Assembly: GCA_918026815.1 (NCBI GenBank)
Contig: CAKJVC010000068.1
Span: 1-64,000, forward strand
DNA: 64,000 nucleotides
Direction: 5' to 3'
Origin: Chalara sp. BL73
Lineage: Eukaryota > Ascomycota > Leotiomycetes > Helotiales
Under the pieces are notes generated by a model. It was not told the origin of the DNA. It saw only the letters and a list, made by a program, of their open reading frames with translations, and made no database searches. Position numbers and translations under genes: made by a program. Positions 1 to 12,059 of this stretch are shown piece after piece; within the stretch, counting starts at the first letter, position 1; each line of letters starts with the position of its first letter.

Positions 1-126
1 TAACTCCTAACCCCTAACCCTAACTCCTAACCCTAACCCTAACCCTAACCCTAACCCTAACCCTAACCCTAACCCTAACCCTAACCCTAACCCTAACCCT
101 AACCCTAACCCTAACCCTAACCCTAA
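1..126. repeat. Telomeric repeat array (CCCTAA)n
   Basis: About 21 tandem copies of CCCTAA, the C-rich strand of the TTAGGG telomere, reading from the chromosome end inward, so position 1 is the physical end or close to it. The first 30 bases hold variant units (TAACTCC, TAACCCC); the rest is uniform up to the junction at CTAACTCACG. Unique sequence begins immediately after, including two overlapping GCGCTTA words. Confidence 0.98.
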
Positions 127-2253
127 CTCACGCACCTGACCGCTAGCGCTTAGCGCTTATCTCCCAAACTGATGTTATTTTTCCCATGCATTTACCACAA
201 GCTTCGCCGCGACCTTTTACAGCGCTTGCTTAGCTTTTTCTTTTTTTATAACAAAATAACTTTAAATAACTAAAATTATAGTCAGTCTGTTTTATTTTGC
301 TTTTATACTTACTAATTTTTAATTTTATACTATTTTGCTTTAAATTATTTACTTTTTTATTTTAATTATAAACTTGCGTTATTTCTTTTTTTTTTTTCTT
401 TCTTTTTAAGTTTTGTTCTTTTTTTTTAAAAAATAAAAATTTGCTTTCTTTTTTTTGTAACGTTATATTTTATATTTTATATTTTATTTATTATAATGCG
501 TTTGCTTTTATTGTTTGTTTGCTGCTTTTTTAACGTTGCTTATTTTTTTTTATTTTTTTTTGTTTAATAGTTCGTTGAATTACGATGTGCTAATATTATT
601 CTACTTACATTTTCGTTATTTATTGTTCAACGCTTTTTTTACAAATCTTTTCGCTTTTTACTTTCGCGTTAAACAAATATTATTTTTTTTTTTTTTTTTC
701 GACACTGTTTTGTTTTATTATTATTTTTTAATTTTAAATTTCTGTTTAATTGTTAATTCTATTTCATTTCATTTTATTCTTTTAAATTTTAAATAATAAT
801 AATATTATACTTTATACTTATTTAATACTATTGTTTCTTTTTATATTTTGCGTTCGTTATTTGTTTGCTACTTTTTTAACTTTGCTTATTTTTTGTTTTG
901 TTTTACATTTCGTTGAATTACAACTACTTGCTAATATTAATTTAGTTACTTTTGCCGTTTTTTTCTTTTTAGCGCTTTCTTTTTAAGCTTTTTCGCTTTT
1001 TATTTTAGTAGCATCGATTTGATTTAATTAACTTTTTTAAAATTTATCGCGAACTATACTAATTTTATCAAATTTGAATTTCTGCTAAATAACTCTAATC
1101 GTAAATATAACTTAGTAAAACTGCTTTGCTTAATTTTACAACTTTTGTGTTAAAATGCTTATTTGTTAATAAATATTTTTAACTTCGTTTATTTTTGTTT
1201 AAGTTTTTTTTTTGTTTAATATTTCGTATTTGTTGCTTGCTTTGCTGTTATTGTTGTTGTCGTTGTTGTTGTCGTTGTTTTTTTTTTTTTGCTTTAAATT
1301 TATAGTTTAATATTTTTACTATTTTCTCAATGCTAAATATACTTGTTATTAACTTTTTTAATTGTTTCGCTTTGACTTTTTTAGCGCTAAACTTTGACTA
1401 CTTTCGATTAATACAAACTGTGTTTTAATTTTAAGTTTTAACTTTTACCGAATTTTATTTTTTTTAACTAACTTTTATTAAATGAATTAATTCTTATAAC
1501 ACTTTTTAGTTGTTATATTGTAAAACTTCGTTTCGCGTGTACAACTAAACTAATTTTTAATTTTTTTTCGTATACTTGTTTTTTTCTTTATGTTTAAAAC
1601 GTATATGCGATTATTTAAATTATAGTCTTATTTTTAAATTCAATTTTACGATAATTTACACTTAAAAAATAATTGTACTTTTTATTATTTCTACTTGTTA
1701 TATTGCTAGTAAATTACATTTTGTGAAAATTTTACTTGTTTTATACGCTAGTTTTATATCTTTTTTTTAAAGTTTGATTTAATATATACAGTTAGCGTTT
1801 AAATGCTTATTAGCTACATTTACGCTATTTTGTTTTTTTTACTATATAAGTTAGTATTTAAAATTAGTTAATACTAACTTTTTTTTTTTTTTTTTTTAAT
1901 ATTTTTGTTTTTTTTTTGTAATTAATTTTAACTTCTACAAATTGTAACTATTATTTACTTTTTAAATTTAAAGTTTTAACTATATTTAGTGTCGTTAATG
2001 TTAATATCTATTTTTGTTAATATTTATAACCGTTTATAAATTATTTAAAAAAACAACTTTTTAAAAAAAAAAAAGTTATTGTTTAAGCTTAACTCTAATA
2101 TAAAATTTTACTTAACAAATACTAATGTTTATTTTACTTTTTTATTACTTTTTATTGTGCATATTTTCTTTTTGAAAGTTATATATATATTCATTTATTT
2201 TTAAAGTAGCATGCTTAGTTACTACTTGCTGCTGTGCTTACATTACGAAAATT

Positions 2254-2290
<37 letters not shown>

Positions 2291-2950
2291 AATTCGATTT
2301 TCGGAATTTACTATTCGGAGTATATATAATATATATATACTTACACTAAAAAGTTGAAGTACAAGTTACATTTTGCTACTAAATATTTTAACATAACTTT
2401 TAGAGTACGTATATATAAATATTACTTTTTGTGGCTTTTCGGAAATTTTTTAAAGCTAAAGTTAATTTATTAAATCTGCATATATTTTTATACGTAAAAC
2501 TATTTAGATTTACACTTAAGTATGTTTTAATTAATTATACGAATATTGTTAACTTTAACTTTAATTATAATTCGTTAACATTTTTATATAACTTTACTTC
2601 GATATATAAATTTAAAATTTAAAATTTTAAAGTTATTTAATGCTTGTAACAAACTTTTTATATAGTTTACTTTAAAGCTATATTACTTGGATTTTTTTAA
2701 CGTTTAAATTGCGAAGTCGTATAAGAAATTTAGTTACTAAACTTCGAGTTGTTTTAATTTAGTTTTAAATTGTTATAATTTAGTTTAAATATTAAAATAT
2801 TATAATTTTTACTTTTACTGTATTAATACTTCAGTTTCGATACGCTAGTTAATAACTAAGTCAAACACTGCTATAGCATTAGTTATTTTATGCCCGCAAA
2901 CAAACTTGCTATGTTTTCGTTCTAGTTATTTTACGTACTTTTTTTCGCCG
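127..2950. other. AT-rich RIP-like subtelomeric block, no gene seen
   Basis: Almost pure A/T with long T runs, no sustained coding frame and no recognisable protein. The open frames here (for example 515-796) are low-complexity F/L/Y/N strings produced by composition. It contains a GTT/GTC trinucleotide patch near 1,245-1,280 and a 28-bp T run at 2,255-2,282. The composition fits an old repeat destroyed by RIP (inference), but the parent element cannot be named. Confidence 0.7.
2255..2282. repeat. Poly(T) tract, 28 bp
   Basis: An uninterrupted run of T inside the AT-rich subtelomere. It could be the poly(A) tail of an inverted retroposon or simple slippage; no flanking duplication was found to decide. 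Confidence 0.8.
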
Positions 2951-5900
2951 GGCAGTGCTCGCTCAGCAAATTCTTGCACTTGCTTTTACAGTTTTTTATT
3001 CGCGCATACGGCAAGCGCAATCGGCAAAACCACGTATTTCCACCGGCAACTAGTTTTTTGAGACCGGAAGCCGTCCGGACAAAGCTTTTGTAATATATAG
3101 CAGTAAAAACAGCTTAAGAACTGCGCTTGGAGGTTTCGCCAGTAGTTAATTTGCTGCTGGAAAGCTATACAGTTGTAAAAAAATAAACATTTCTCGATTT
3201 CGGAACATTCCATTTATTTATGCGCCGAGCTTTCGCTCGTCGCTTTTTTAAACATTTAGCAAATCCGGCACTTTTACTGCTCGAACTTCTCGATTTTCTC
3301 GAGCGCCGCTTCTATGTGCGCTAGCCTACGTGCAACTTTCTGTTTGTACGCTCGAAACATAATTAACTTTTGAAAAAATAACTCGCTTTTCTAAAAGAAT
3401 TCTTTTCGCCGGCAGTTGTTACACAAAACAGCATCGATTTTTGTGCAGTCCCGTAAGTCGTTATTTAAGCACCGGCTTAAAATGCGCCGCCGACAACTGT
3501 TCGTCCGAATAAAGCTGTTAACTTCGCGCGTTTTCAGCTTAAAACAGCTATTTTTTTAAAGGTTTTCGGCAGGCCAGTTTTTGTCTTCGATAATTATTAC
3601 TGCAGTAACAGACTTTTTTGCTTTTTCGGCACGCTTAGCTTTTTAAGCATAGTTAATAATGCTATGCGAAGTTTTAAAATGAATAATATATGTAATTCCG
3701 GGCACATCGATTTTCGTTTTAAAAGCAGCTGTAGCTACAATGTACAGCGTGTTTTTTCGAAGCTAAGCTTGAAAGCCGGCTTTTCGCTAAGCAAGAAAGT
3801 AAGCATCGCTATTCGCGGGATTTCCGTAGTAATAGTAGCATTCCAGCTGCTGCGCCAGCGCTTTACACTTAGTATAGCTAGTGCAGTAAACGACATTTTT
3901 TTTTTTCGGCGCTAGGTTTTTAAGCCGAACATCTACTAGCTTTTTAGCTTTTATCGGGCCGCGCCTATTCCGTACGCGCAGTACCGAGTAGTATGCATTT
4001 ACGCGGTGGCTAAACGTGCGGATGTAACAAGGATTTTGCAGCTGCATCGCTTTTTTAAACTTTCGCTGGCAAAACAGCGGCAAAGTTCCGGTCAGAAATA
4101 CAAACAAGCAGCCGAAATTGCGAAAAAGCACTAAGTGTCGAAGCACTTTCCGGTACTCGGTAGCAGCAGTAAAAAAAAAATAACACTCGTTAAAAACTAC
4201 TCGATTTAGTTTTTTTTAAACACGCAAATTCGCTGCTTATTGTAAAAAGTCATTAATAGATATTGTTTTTGCGGACACTAAAACTACTCGGAGCCAGAAA
4301 TCTCGTGTTTTAAGCTAGTGCTAACAGTCGAGGCCGGCGTTAAAGCAGCGAGTAACTAGTTGCTTTTTGAGTTTCGCGTACGAAACTATTACGATCGTTA
4401 CTTTAAACTTAAATAGTATAGCCGGCACTATAAACACTAAACTCTTTCCGCCGCTAGTTGGCAGAATCGCAACTAGCGAAGTTTTTTTTGCAGCAGCTAA
4501 TCGTACAGCTTCTTTTTGTTGTAACGTGCGGAACTGCGCATAGTCATTCCGCAGAACGCTTTGTAAAGTTTTTAAAATAAGCTGGTTACTTTTGGTTTTT
4601 AAAGCTGGCCGCTTAAAATACAAAACTTTCGGCCGTTTCAACAAAGTCGGCTGTTTAGCTTTCGCTGCTTTTCGCTTCAGAAGTAACGGTAATAACGGCT
4701 AGTTAATTAGCTTTAAGAACCGATGCTACCGATAGTTGACCTGTTTAAAAATTTCAAGAAAGTCCGCAGTTAGCCGCTTTAGTACATCGATCGTAATTTC
4801 GTAATTAGCTGCGATCTGACCGGTATAACCGGCTGCTAAGTTATCCGGAACTTTATACTGCTCGTTATTGTTGCTATAGCTAGTATTCTTAAAGTCAGCT
4901 TTCGCAGCACTGCGCTGACAAGCGAGCCGCTTGCTAATAGCAATCGCAATATGCTGCTAGTCTTAAAGCGTAATTCGCCAGCTTATATAGTAGTAAGTTT
5001 ACCGGGCTACGGCTTTAAATATTTGGCTGCTGTTTTATAGCTTTATTTTACTATGCTAAATAAAATCGCTTAGCGGGTTTATTTTGTTATACAATGCCCA
5101 GCAGTCTGCTTTTTAACGATCGGTTAGTAGCCGGATGTAAACTATATATATAGCTATTAGCTGACTTAGCCGCTCAGACAGAAAGCGAAGAATAATCTTA
5201 AAAGAATCAAAATAGGCCAAAGATTTATAATACTGAGTAACAAGCATTACTTTTTCATTAATAACAAAAACATTTCGGTCCCGGTTAATGCTATTTACAA
5301 AGCGTAGCTCAGTAATCTTTTTTTCTCGGCTAGGCTGACTCCCGGTAAAGTGCGCTAGCAGTAAAAAAAGCTTTTTAAACTTTTTAACTAGCTTTAAATA
5401 TTTCCGAATAGCAGCTTATTTCTATTGGCTATTCTGATCTAGAAACTTTTGCTTTCGCCGCTTACGGACCAGGTTTTCTAACATTTCGACTTTTTTCTTA
5501 GCAAAGCTATTACTATAAATAAAGAACTTTTTTCGCTGCGTTTAAGTCAAGTCGTTTTCAATACTAGCTAGCGGAATCGTAAACCGGACATTTTTTTTCT
5601 TTTTAAACATTAAAGAATCTTACAACAAGTTTTTTGCATTAGCGGTTATTTCGGCTACTATGCTCCGGATATCGTTTATCGAAATAAGCTTTTTTATAAA
5701 ATACATCAGCTTTTCGTGTTTGCTTTATAACACTATTAACCGGCTACTAGTTTCTTAAGCAAGCTTTCGACTATAAAACAGCAAGCTTAAAACATAACTT
5801 ATCGAAAAGTAAGTAGCTTTGCAAAGCTAAGCATTTTGCACTTAGTTAAACTGCTTTCCTAGATTTACTATTTCCGGCCGCTTTTAAGTAGAAATAGCTT

Positions 5901-7000
5901 ACTTTTCCAGCAACGCTTTTCTTATATACACCAGCCCGGCCAGAACATAAATAAACAAGTGTACCGGCCGGAATTGCTTAAACTCTTTATTAATTCTCAA
6001 CACGCCAACAAAATGCTACAGCGAGCTGGCGAAAAAATCTTTATCGAGCCGCTGCATCCAGAACTCAGCCGACAATTGCAAAAGCTTTTTTTCTAATGCG
6101 TTTTCCGGCTAAGTCTAATTTTGCAAATGCGCTTACAGCTGCGCGAAGTTCCGTTGTTGTGCGCTTAAAAAGCTAAACCCGTGCGTTCTTAGCAACGCTA
6201 CTTTATTTAGCAGAAAAACATTTAAGCAGTAGCAGAAAAGCCGTTTCTAGTAAACAAAATACCGATCTATGCTTGTTTTTTTTTGCAACGGCTTAAATAG
6301 CCGGCTGTAAGCATTCTAGAAGTAAAAGCTAGCTAAAAGCAGCCGAGTTATTAAAAGCATACTTTTTAAGCTATCGATGCAGCAGCTGAAAAACAACCGG
6401 TTTATAGCAGTACACATTTTTTTTAGCTCGTCGTTTTCTCGGTTTAGCATTCGGCTGCAAATGTAAATTTCACTAAAATTTTTTGTAGCAAAGTGCGCCG
6501 TTTACTTAGCACGCTTTAGCTAGTTAGTCCGCTTATGCTTGTTTGCTTTATCGGCCAGGATTTTTTGCAGCTCGTTTTGCTAAGCTTGCTTGTGCACTTA
6601 CTGCTTTTTGATATCGTCAACAAGTTGGCTAATCGGCTGGCTTTGCTTGTCAACAAGTATCTCGGGCTTAGAATTAGCTGATATTACGCAAAAGTAATAA
6701 ATCGCATTTTTTAAAACCGTAAAAAAAGTTTGAAGTTTAACTTTAAACTAGTAGACCGAGCCGGGTTGATTTTTGCTCGAGATCCAGCTATACGTTTTCT
6801 TAAAACGATAGCCTCGGAATTTCTTTCAGCTAGTAGTAAAAAACTCGCACTTATAACACGCAAATCCGTCGTGAACAGCAAGACTTTAAATAGCCTGGAT
6901 TGAGTTCGCCGGGCTATATCGAAAATTAGCATTTGGTAGCCGAATAAGTAAAAGCTTCGTATATGCAGCAAAAATTGTATGCCGATTTTTAGCTTTAATA
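2950..7000 (-). pseudogene. Telomere-linked RecQ-type helicase, RIP-decayed
   Basis: Remains of a RecQ-family DNA helicase of the telomere-linked type known from fungal chromosome ends. On the minus strand 4,644-4,321 encodes a segment with motif I as PTSGGKS, preceded by FRTLQQKEAV. About 4,225-4,090 holds a degraded motif II, NECY where a DECH is expected, followed by FLTGTLPL (motif III). 3,850-3,790 encodes VVYCTSYTKCKALAQQL, the start of the helicase C domain. 3,213-2,986 carries a Cys-rich tail (CFYCYILQ, CPDG). The pieces lie in correct order in nearby frames but are cut by many stops. D-to-N and H-to-Y in motif II are single G-to-A and C-to-T changes, as RIP makes. The upstream part (about 4,700-7,000) is too decayed to translate with confidence. 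Transcription would have run toward the telomere. The boundaries are approximate. Confidence 0.85.
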
Positions 7001-8404
7001 TTACTGTGTTTGCTGCTTAAATGCTGCGCTAGATTTAATATTGCATACTTATAAACTGTACAAACTAAAGCATAGTGTTCGTAGTAATAATATAGCCAGT
7101 TAACTATTAAACTTGTAAAAAGTAAAATTACTAAGCCGTAGCTTTAAAACTTCAACGACCACGATTTAAAGTAATTTAAAGCAACGATTTTCTGCCGCAC
7201 AATTTAGCCGAGAAAGCTCTAATTGACTATGCAGCTGAGCACGATATAACAAAAAGCATCGCTAGCTTTTTAAAGGTCAATAGCGGCAGAAAAAAAAGAA
7301 ATAAGTGTTTCAGCCGCAAAGTGGTATTTAAGTTGTAAAATCCGAGGACTCCGGTTCCAAAGTTTTGACTGCTTAATCAATTATTAAAAACTCAAAACAT
7401 TGCAAAATAATATTGCGTATGTTTTAATTCAAAGCATTGTTGTTTACTATATAGTTGTTTTTAAGTCCGAACGTTTTACTGCTTTTTTTTTTTCGCTACA
7501 AAACCGAGTTTTTACTTTCTGGCTATTTGCTGATTTTCCGGCTTTGCTTAATTCTGTTTAGCAGCAACTACTGTTTTGCTATGCTTTTTGCGTATGTGCT
7601 TTTAAAGCTTATTTTTCCGCGAATATAGCTTTCTAATGCTTTTCTTACATTCAACAATAAAGCAAATATACGGCGTCCCGAAGTGCTTGCTTGCTAAGTG
7701 CCGCTTTCGATTGGCTAAGCGTTTAAATGTAACAAGACAGCTTAAAAAGTTGCACAAATAACGTTTATTCTATAGCTGGTTAAATGCGGTTAAAACTTAC
7801 AACTAATGCATATTAACAAAGCAGCAATTTAGTAAAGCTCAAAAAAAAAATTTTATTTAAGCTCGCTTTTTTTAAAAAACGTGCTAAGTAATTGAACGTA
7901 GCCTGAATCTATGCTCGGTTAGCGCGCAGAGTTGTCAGACATTTAAAGCAGCCAATAAAGTTTTTTGAGTTACGAAAAAAAAAGTGAAATATAAATGCTG
8001 AAGCGCGAAAAAAGCTCGAAACTCGAAAGGATAGCTGCTTGTTTATATACTTGCGTACTCGATCGCTTCAAATTACTACGGCTGTTTGTACAAGCTTCTT
8101 TGCGGCCTTTTCTTTTGTATGCTTTTAGCGGTCTTTGATTCGCCGCTCTTAGGCAAGCGCCATGATTTTACGTGTCAACTAAAAGCTTGCTCCGAAGTTT
8201 TCTAAAAAGTAGTAAAACTGTTATAACTAGGAAATAAAAGTAAAATAACTAAGCATAACTTTAAGTTTTACTAACAACTGCTTAGAGTAACTTGGAGCAG
8301 CACGTTGTATAAGCAAAACTCGATCTTTTCACTTGAAATTATATGCAAGCCTTAGTTTGACCGTAAAAAAAGCATAGTCAGTTTTTGAAGCTTGTAGCAA
8401 GGCG
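7001..8404. other. Decayed subtelomeric sequence, no gene identified
   Basis: AT-rich, with scattered CG-containing words like the helicase pseudogene next to it, so it may be that gene's upstream region or another repeat. No frame gives recognisable protein. Positions 7,310-7,329 share an exact 20-bp word with 8,426-8,445 (see the GC-rich island). Confidence 0.5.
7296..7370. repeat. RIP-altered partial copy of the 8.4-kb GC-rich island
   Basis: The word TCAGCCGCAAAGTGGTATTT at 7,310-7,329 recurs exactly at 8,426-8,445. Similarity continues more loosely on both sides (purine-rich GAAAT before; GACTCCGGTTCC here against GACCCCGGTTTTG there). The distal copy is more AT-rich, as if mutated by RIP. 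Confidence 0.6.
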
Positions 8405-8545
8405 AGAAAAAAGGAAATGAAAGTGTCAGCCGCAAAGTGGTATTTGGGAGCTGGTATTTGGGGACCCCGGTTTTGGGCCTTGGCGCCCCTTCGGTGGGCA
8501 GAATCCGCTCACCGCCTGGTATTTGGGCCCAGATACCACCGGCCT
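8405..8545. repeat. GC-rich island in AT-rich subtelomere
   Basis: About 140 bp rich in G and C, with GGTATTTGGG-type words repeated three times (near 8,440, 8,452 and 8,518), sitting in sequence that is mostly A/T. It looks like a fragment that escaped, or arrived after, the mutation that erased its surroundings. The open frame over it (8,437-8,637) has no recognisable protein. Confidence 0.6.
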
Positions 8546-11500
8546 CGCGGTTAGGCTTTATTAGCTTAAAGTTTTTTAAAACGTTTAGTAACGGATTCTT
8601 CGATGTATGTTTACGAAGAATATTAGTAATTTGTTAAATAAAAGAACATTCAGAATTCATATTAGAGCGTTAGTAATACGCATAGTGCAACTCGTCTGCT
8701 GCATAATGTTGCTCGTACGTACAGCTTTAAAAGTTACAAAGTTGTTTAGCAAGCTTAAACGCTGTCCGCTCGTTTAAGACTAGAAAGGCTGTAAAGTGTA
8801 AAAATAGTAAACGAAATGAAATTTGTGCTGTTAAAGTAAAAGCTCGCATAAATGTAAATAAATTAAGAGTTGAATGAAAGTGAATTATATTATAAGCGAA
8901 TAGTAAAAACACTGAGTTTTTCGCTTGAACAGTAAGTATTAAAAAAGCATTAATAAAGCATAAGTTTATAACAAATAGCGAACTCGAAGAATCGACACTA
9001 GAAGTTAATTGCTGTAGTGTAGATTTTACTTAAAACATAAAGTTATTTTTTTGCGTCGGAAACGAAAAGCACCGCTTGCTGTCCTTTTTTTTGATAGTGC
9101 TTAGTTGTAGCGCAGGAACAAACTTTTGTAAAACTGGTGTTTGTAGCTGCACTGTATGTTTTTGGGCGCTTTGAAAAGTTACTAGTATATTAAACGGAGT
9201 TGATTTGTTTATTCTGTTATTTTTCTATGCTATAATCGATTGCTCGTTTACTACAGCAACTAGTAAAAAGCAAAACGACGAACACTTTTTATTTTAGCTC
9301 GCATTTCTTTTTTCGGCAACATTTAAGCTTTTTTTTGCTAGCATGTTTACGTCCGCAGAAAAGTGTTCTAGTACGTTTTTGTTTTAATCTGCTAGTGTTT
9401 GTTTTTTCTGCGCTTTTTTCGCTATAAAAAACCGCAACTTTATCAATATTTCCGCAGCCGCTTTATTCGTTTCATTTATTTGCCAATAAATCTTAGCATT
9501 ATATTCGCGCTGCTTAGAATTAGCTTTTTGTTTTTGTATTCGAATTTAGTAAATCCGCGTAGCTACTTTAATATTTTCACCAGACGTAAGCGGTTAAGTC
9601 GGTAGCGAAGAAATCGGTTAATGTCTGGACAAAGCATTGTTTTGCGGAATATTATTATTTAAAGAAATAAGAATATCGAAACTTGTTCGGAGCTTACTAG
9701 CAAAAGTTTTACTAAGCACGCTTAGATATTGAAGCTCGTATACGATGAATAATACCGGACCGACAAGTTGACGCGACTAATAATAAAAACGAAGCTTGCT
9801 TTGTTTTACAGCATTTGCTGTATTTGTTTCGGTTTTATACTTTCGTGGCCTGCCGCCGGGTTTCTTGAAAGGCTGATATAGTGCTATTGAAATAGATAGA
9901 AATATTGAAAGTACGCGGTTGTTGTGTTGTTTATTTCGCGACTAGAAATAAACCTTGATTTAGTTAGCGTAGTTTTTTTGAATTAGTTTTGAAACGACAT
10001 TTCTACAACACAACAACTACTTATAAAAAGCTTTTTAAATTTATTATAGTCATTTTACTTTATACTGTAATGCTTAAGTTTTAGTGACAACTGGATTATA
10101 TTCAATATTGGTTGTATTAAGTAAAGCTAAACTCCGACTAGAAAATAACTTCAATTCGGAAGCCGGTTATATAATAAGGAAACTCCAGAGATTTTGCCGG
10201 ATCGGGAAAGCAACAAACACAACACTTATTTTTAATCGAGCATATTTTCAACCACAACTATCGTTAAGCTTAGCAAATAACATTAATATGATCACTGAAT
10301 GCTTCTAGACTGACTAAGACTATATATTTTACAAGTTTCACCCGGACTTTCACCCTTCAATATATCTTCTAATTTTTGTATTCGACTTTTTTTTTTTAAA
10401 GCTTTTTTTAATATACAAACTTTTTAATTATATTTCGTACTTTATCGATACAAATTTGCTGCTTTTTGGTTAACTTGTACAGTAGTCGTTTATCGAATGT
10501 ACAATCGCTAAATCGGAAAATATATAACAACACGGTTTTGTACACTTCGATATACTTTGTTACAATTGTAATATTTATTCAACTTTTAAATAGTATTTAA
10601 GTTTTTTTATTTGCTTTTTTTTTATTAGTTTTAAACAATGCTTTTAATTTAACTACTGCGCAAATAGCGTAATGCTAAGTATTTTGAATTATTTAATTAA
10701 ATACTTTGTATAACATTTGTAACTTCGGCTTTTTTTTTCGATTTACTAGTGCAACAAATGCGTTTAATATTTTCGGATTACTTTTTTTTGTGTATAGCAC
10801 TTAATTTATTCGATACAACTATCGATTCGGTTTTTTGGCTTTTTTCGGTTCGGTAATTTATTAACGTTTTTTTTTTATTGCTTTTTAAATTGCTTGTTTT
10901 AATTTTTGTTTAACAGCTCGAAATTCCGTATCGCAAAACGGGCTAGTAAACATTATATAAACATTTGTGTTAACTACTTCGAAAAACTGTGCTTTTAGTT
11001 TACGTACAAAAAAATGCTAATAATAGACTTCGCTTTTTTATAAAACATGCACTTTTTGTTTTGTTTTAAGTTTGTTTTTTCGAGTTGGATTTTTTTATTT
11101 GTAAACAATACAGTAATACTTTTGAATTTTTTAAATTTAACATGTAATATACTTATATAAATACTTACTTTTATTTAATAACTGACATTTTATACTATTA
11201 GTTTTTAAAGTTTGCAATTTTAAAATAAAAAAATAAGTTTCAAAAAAAAAATTAATTAAATACAGTTTTGACTTTTGCTGTATTAACTTTAGAATTCGTT
11301 TTACTTTTTAAATAACTCGATTTCGTTTTTTTTTTTGTATATTATGTGTATTTTTGTTTGTTAAATAAGTGTCGATATAATTTAGTAATATTCCGATTTT
11401 GTATTTAAAGCAAACTACAACTCGCTGTTTTAAAAAATGCACAAATGGATTTATAGTAATAAACTACAAAATTGATTTTAATTTAATTTTGTTTAAAATG

Positions 11501-11820
11501 TTTATTTGTTTTTTTTTTTTTTTTCGATACGCGTTTAAAATGTAAACGCAGTCGAAACATATATAATAAAAAACTTATATTGCAGCGTTATTTAATTTTT
11601 ACTTTTTGTGCTTTTATGTTTTTTATACTTTTATACACACGTTATGTTAAAACTTAAGAAATGTGCTTACTTAGTTCGTGCAATTACTTTACTTTATTAA
11701 AATTTAACGACATTAATATTAATTTTAAGTTGTTACTTAAATAATAAAGTAATAGCTAAAATATTTTTTAAAGTAATGTCGTATATGCATAATGCATTAT
11801 ATACTCGATTTTCAGCCGCA
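8546..11820. other. AT-rich subtelomeric sequence, no gene identified
   Basis: The part up to about 10,310 is mixed in composition, with short open frames at 9,399-9,605 and 10,084-10,308 that I do not recognise and that have no supporting motif. From 10,310 to 11,820 it is close to pure A/T with T and A runs. It is probably remnant transposon sequence, but no terminal repeats or target duplications could be matched. Confidence 0.55.
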
Positions 11821-11844
11821 TCCGGGCCTTTTTTGGCGTAACCC

Positions 11845-11945
11845 TAATAAATCAACTTGACTAAATCAATTTGACCCCTTTCGGCAAATCTACGCTAAAA
11901 TTTGTATGGGGAAATAAACCAACTTGACTCAAGTTGGTTTTAACA
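11845..11945. repeat. Terminal-repeat-like fragment with CAACTTGAC words
   Basis: A short, less AT-rich patch contains ATCAACTTGACTAAATCAATTTGAC and, about 70 bp on, CCAACTTGACTCAAGTTGG, a near-perfect palindrome. CAACTTGAC words in inverted arrangement also form the ends of the MITE at 54,992-55,407. This suggests the end of a Tc1/mariner (pogo/Fot)-like element, but no partner end or TA duplication was found. Confidence 0.4.
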
Positions 11946-12059
11946 TTGAGGATAGGATAATATTTACGTAGCTTAGCTACGCTTAAGTTAATAGCATTAA
12001 TAAAAAGTGGAAAGTCTTTTAATTAGTTAGTATATATAAAAATAGAATAATATATTAAC

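Noticed and set aside
515..796. 93-residue open frame near the telomere
   Set aside because: Composed of Phe, Leu, Tyr and Asn strings from T-rich DNA; no domain, no coding signal.
11838..11848. Single TAACCCTAA word as an interstitial telomere
   Set aside because: Only one unit, not tandem; expected by chance in this composition.
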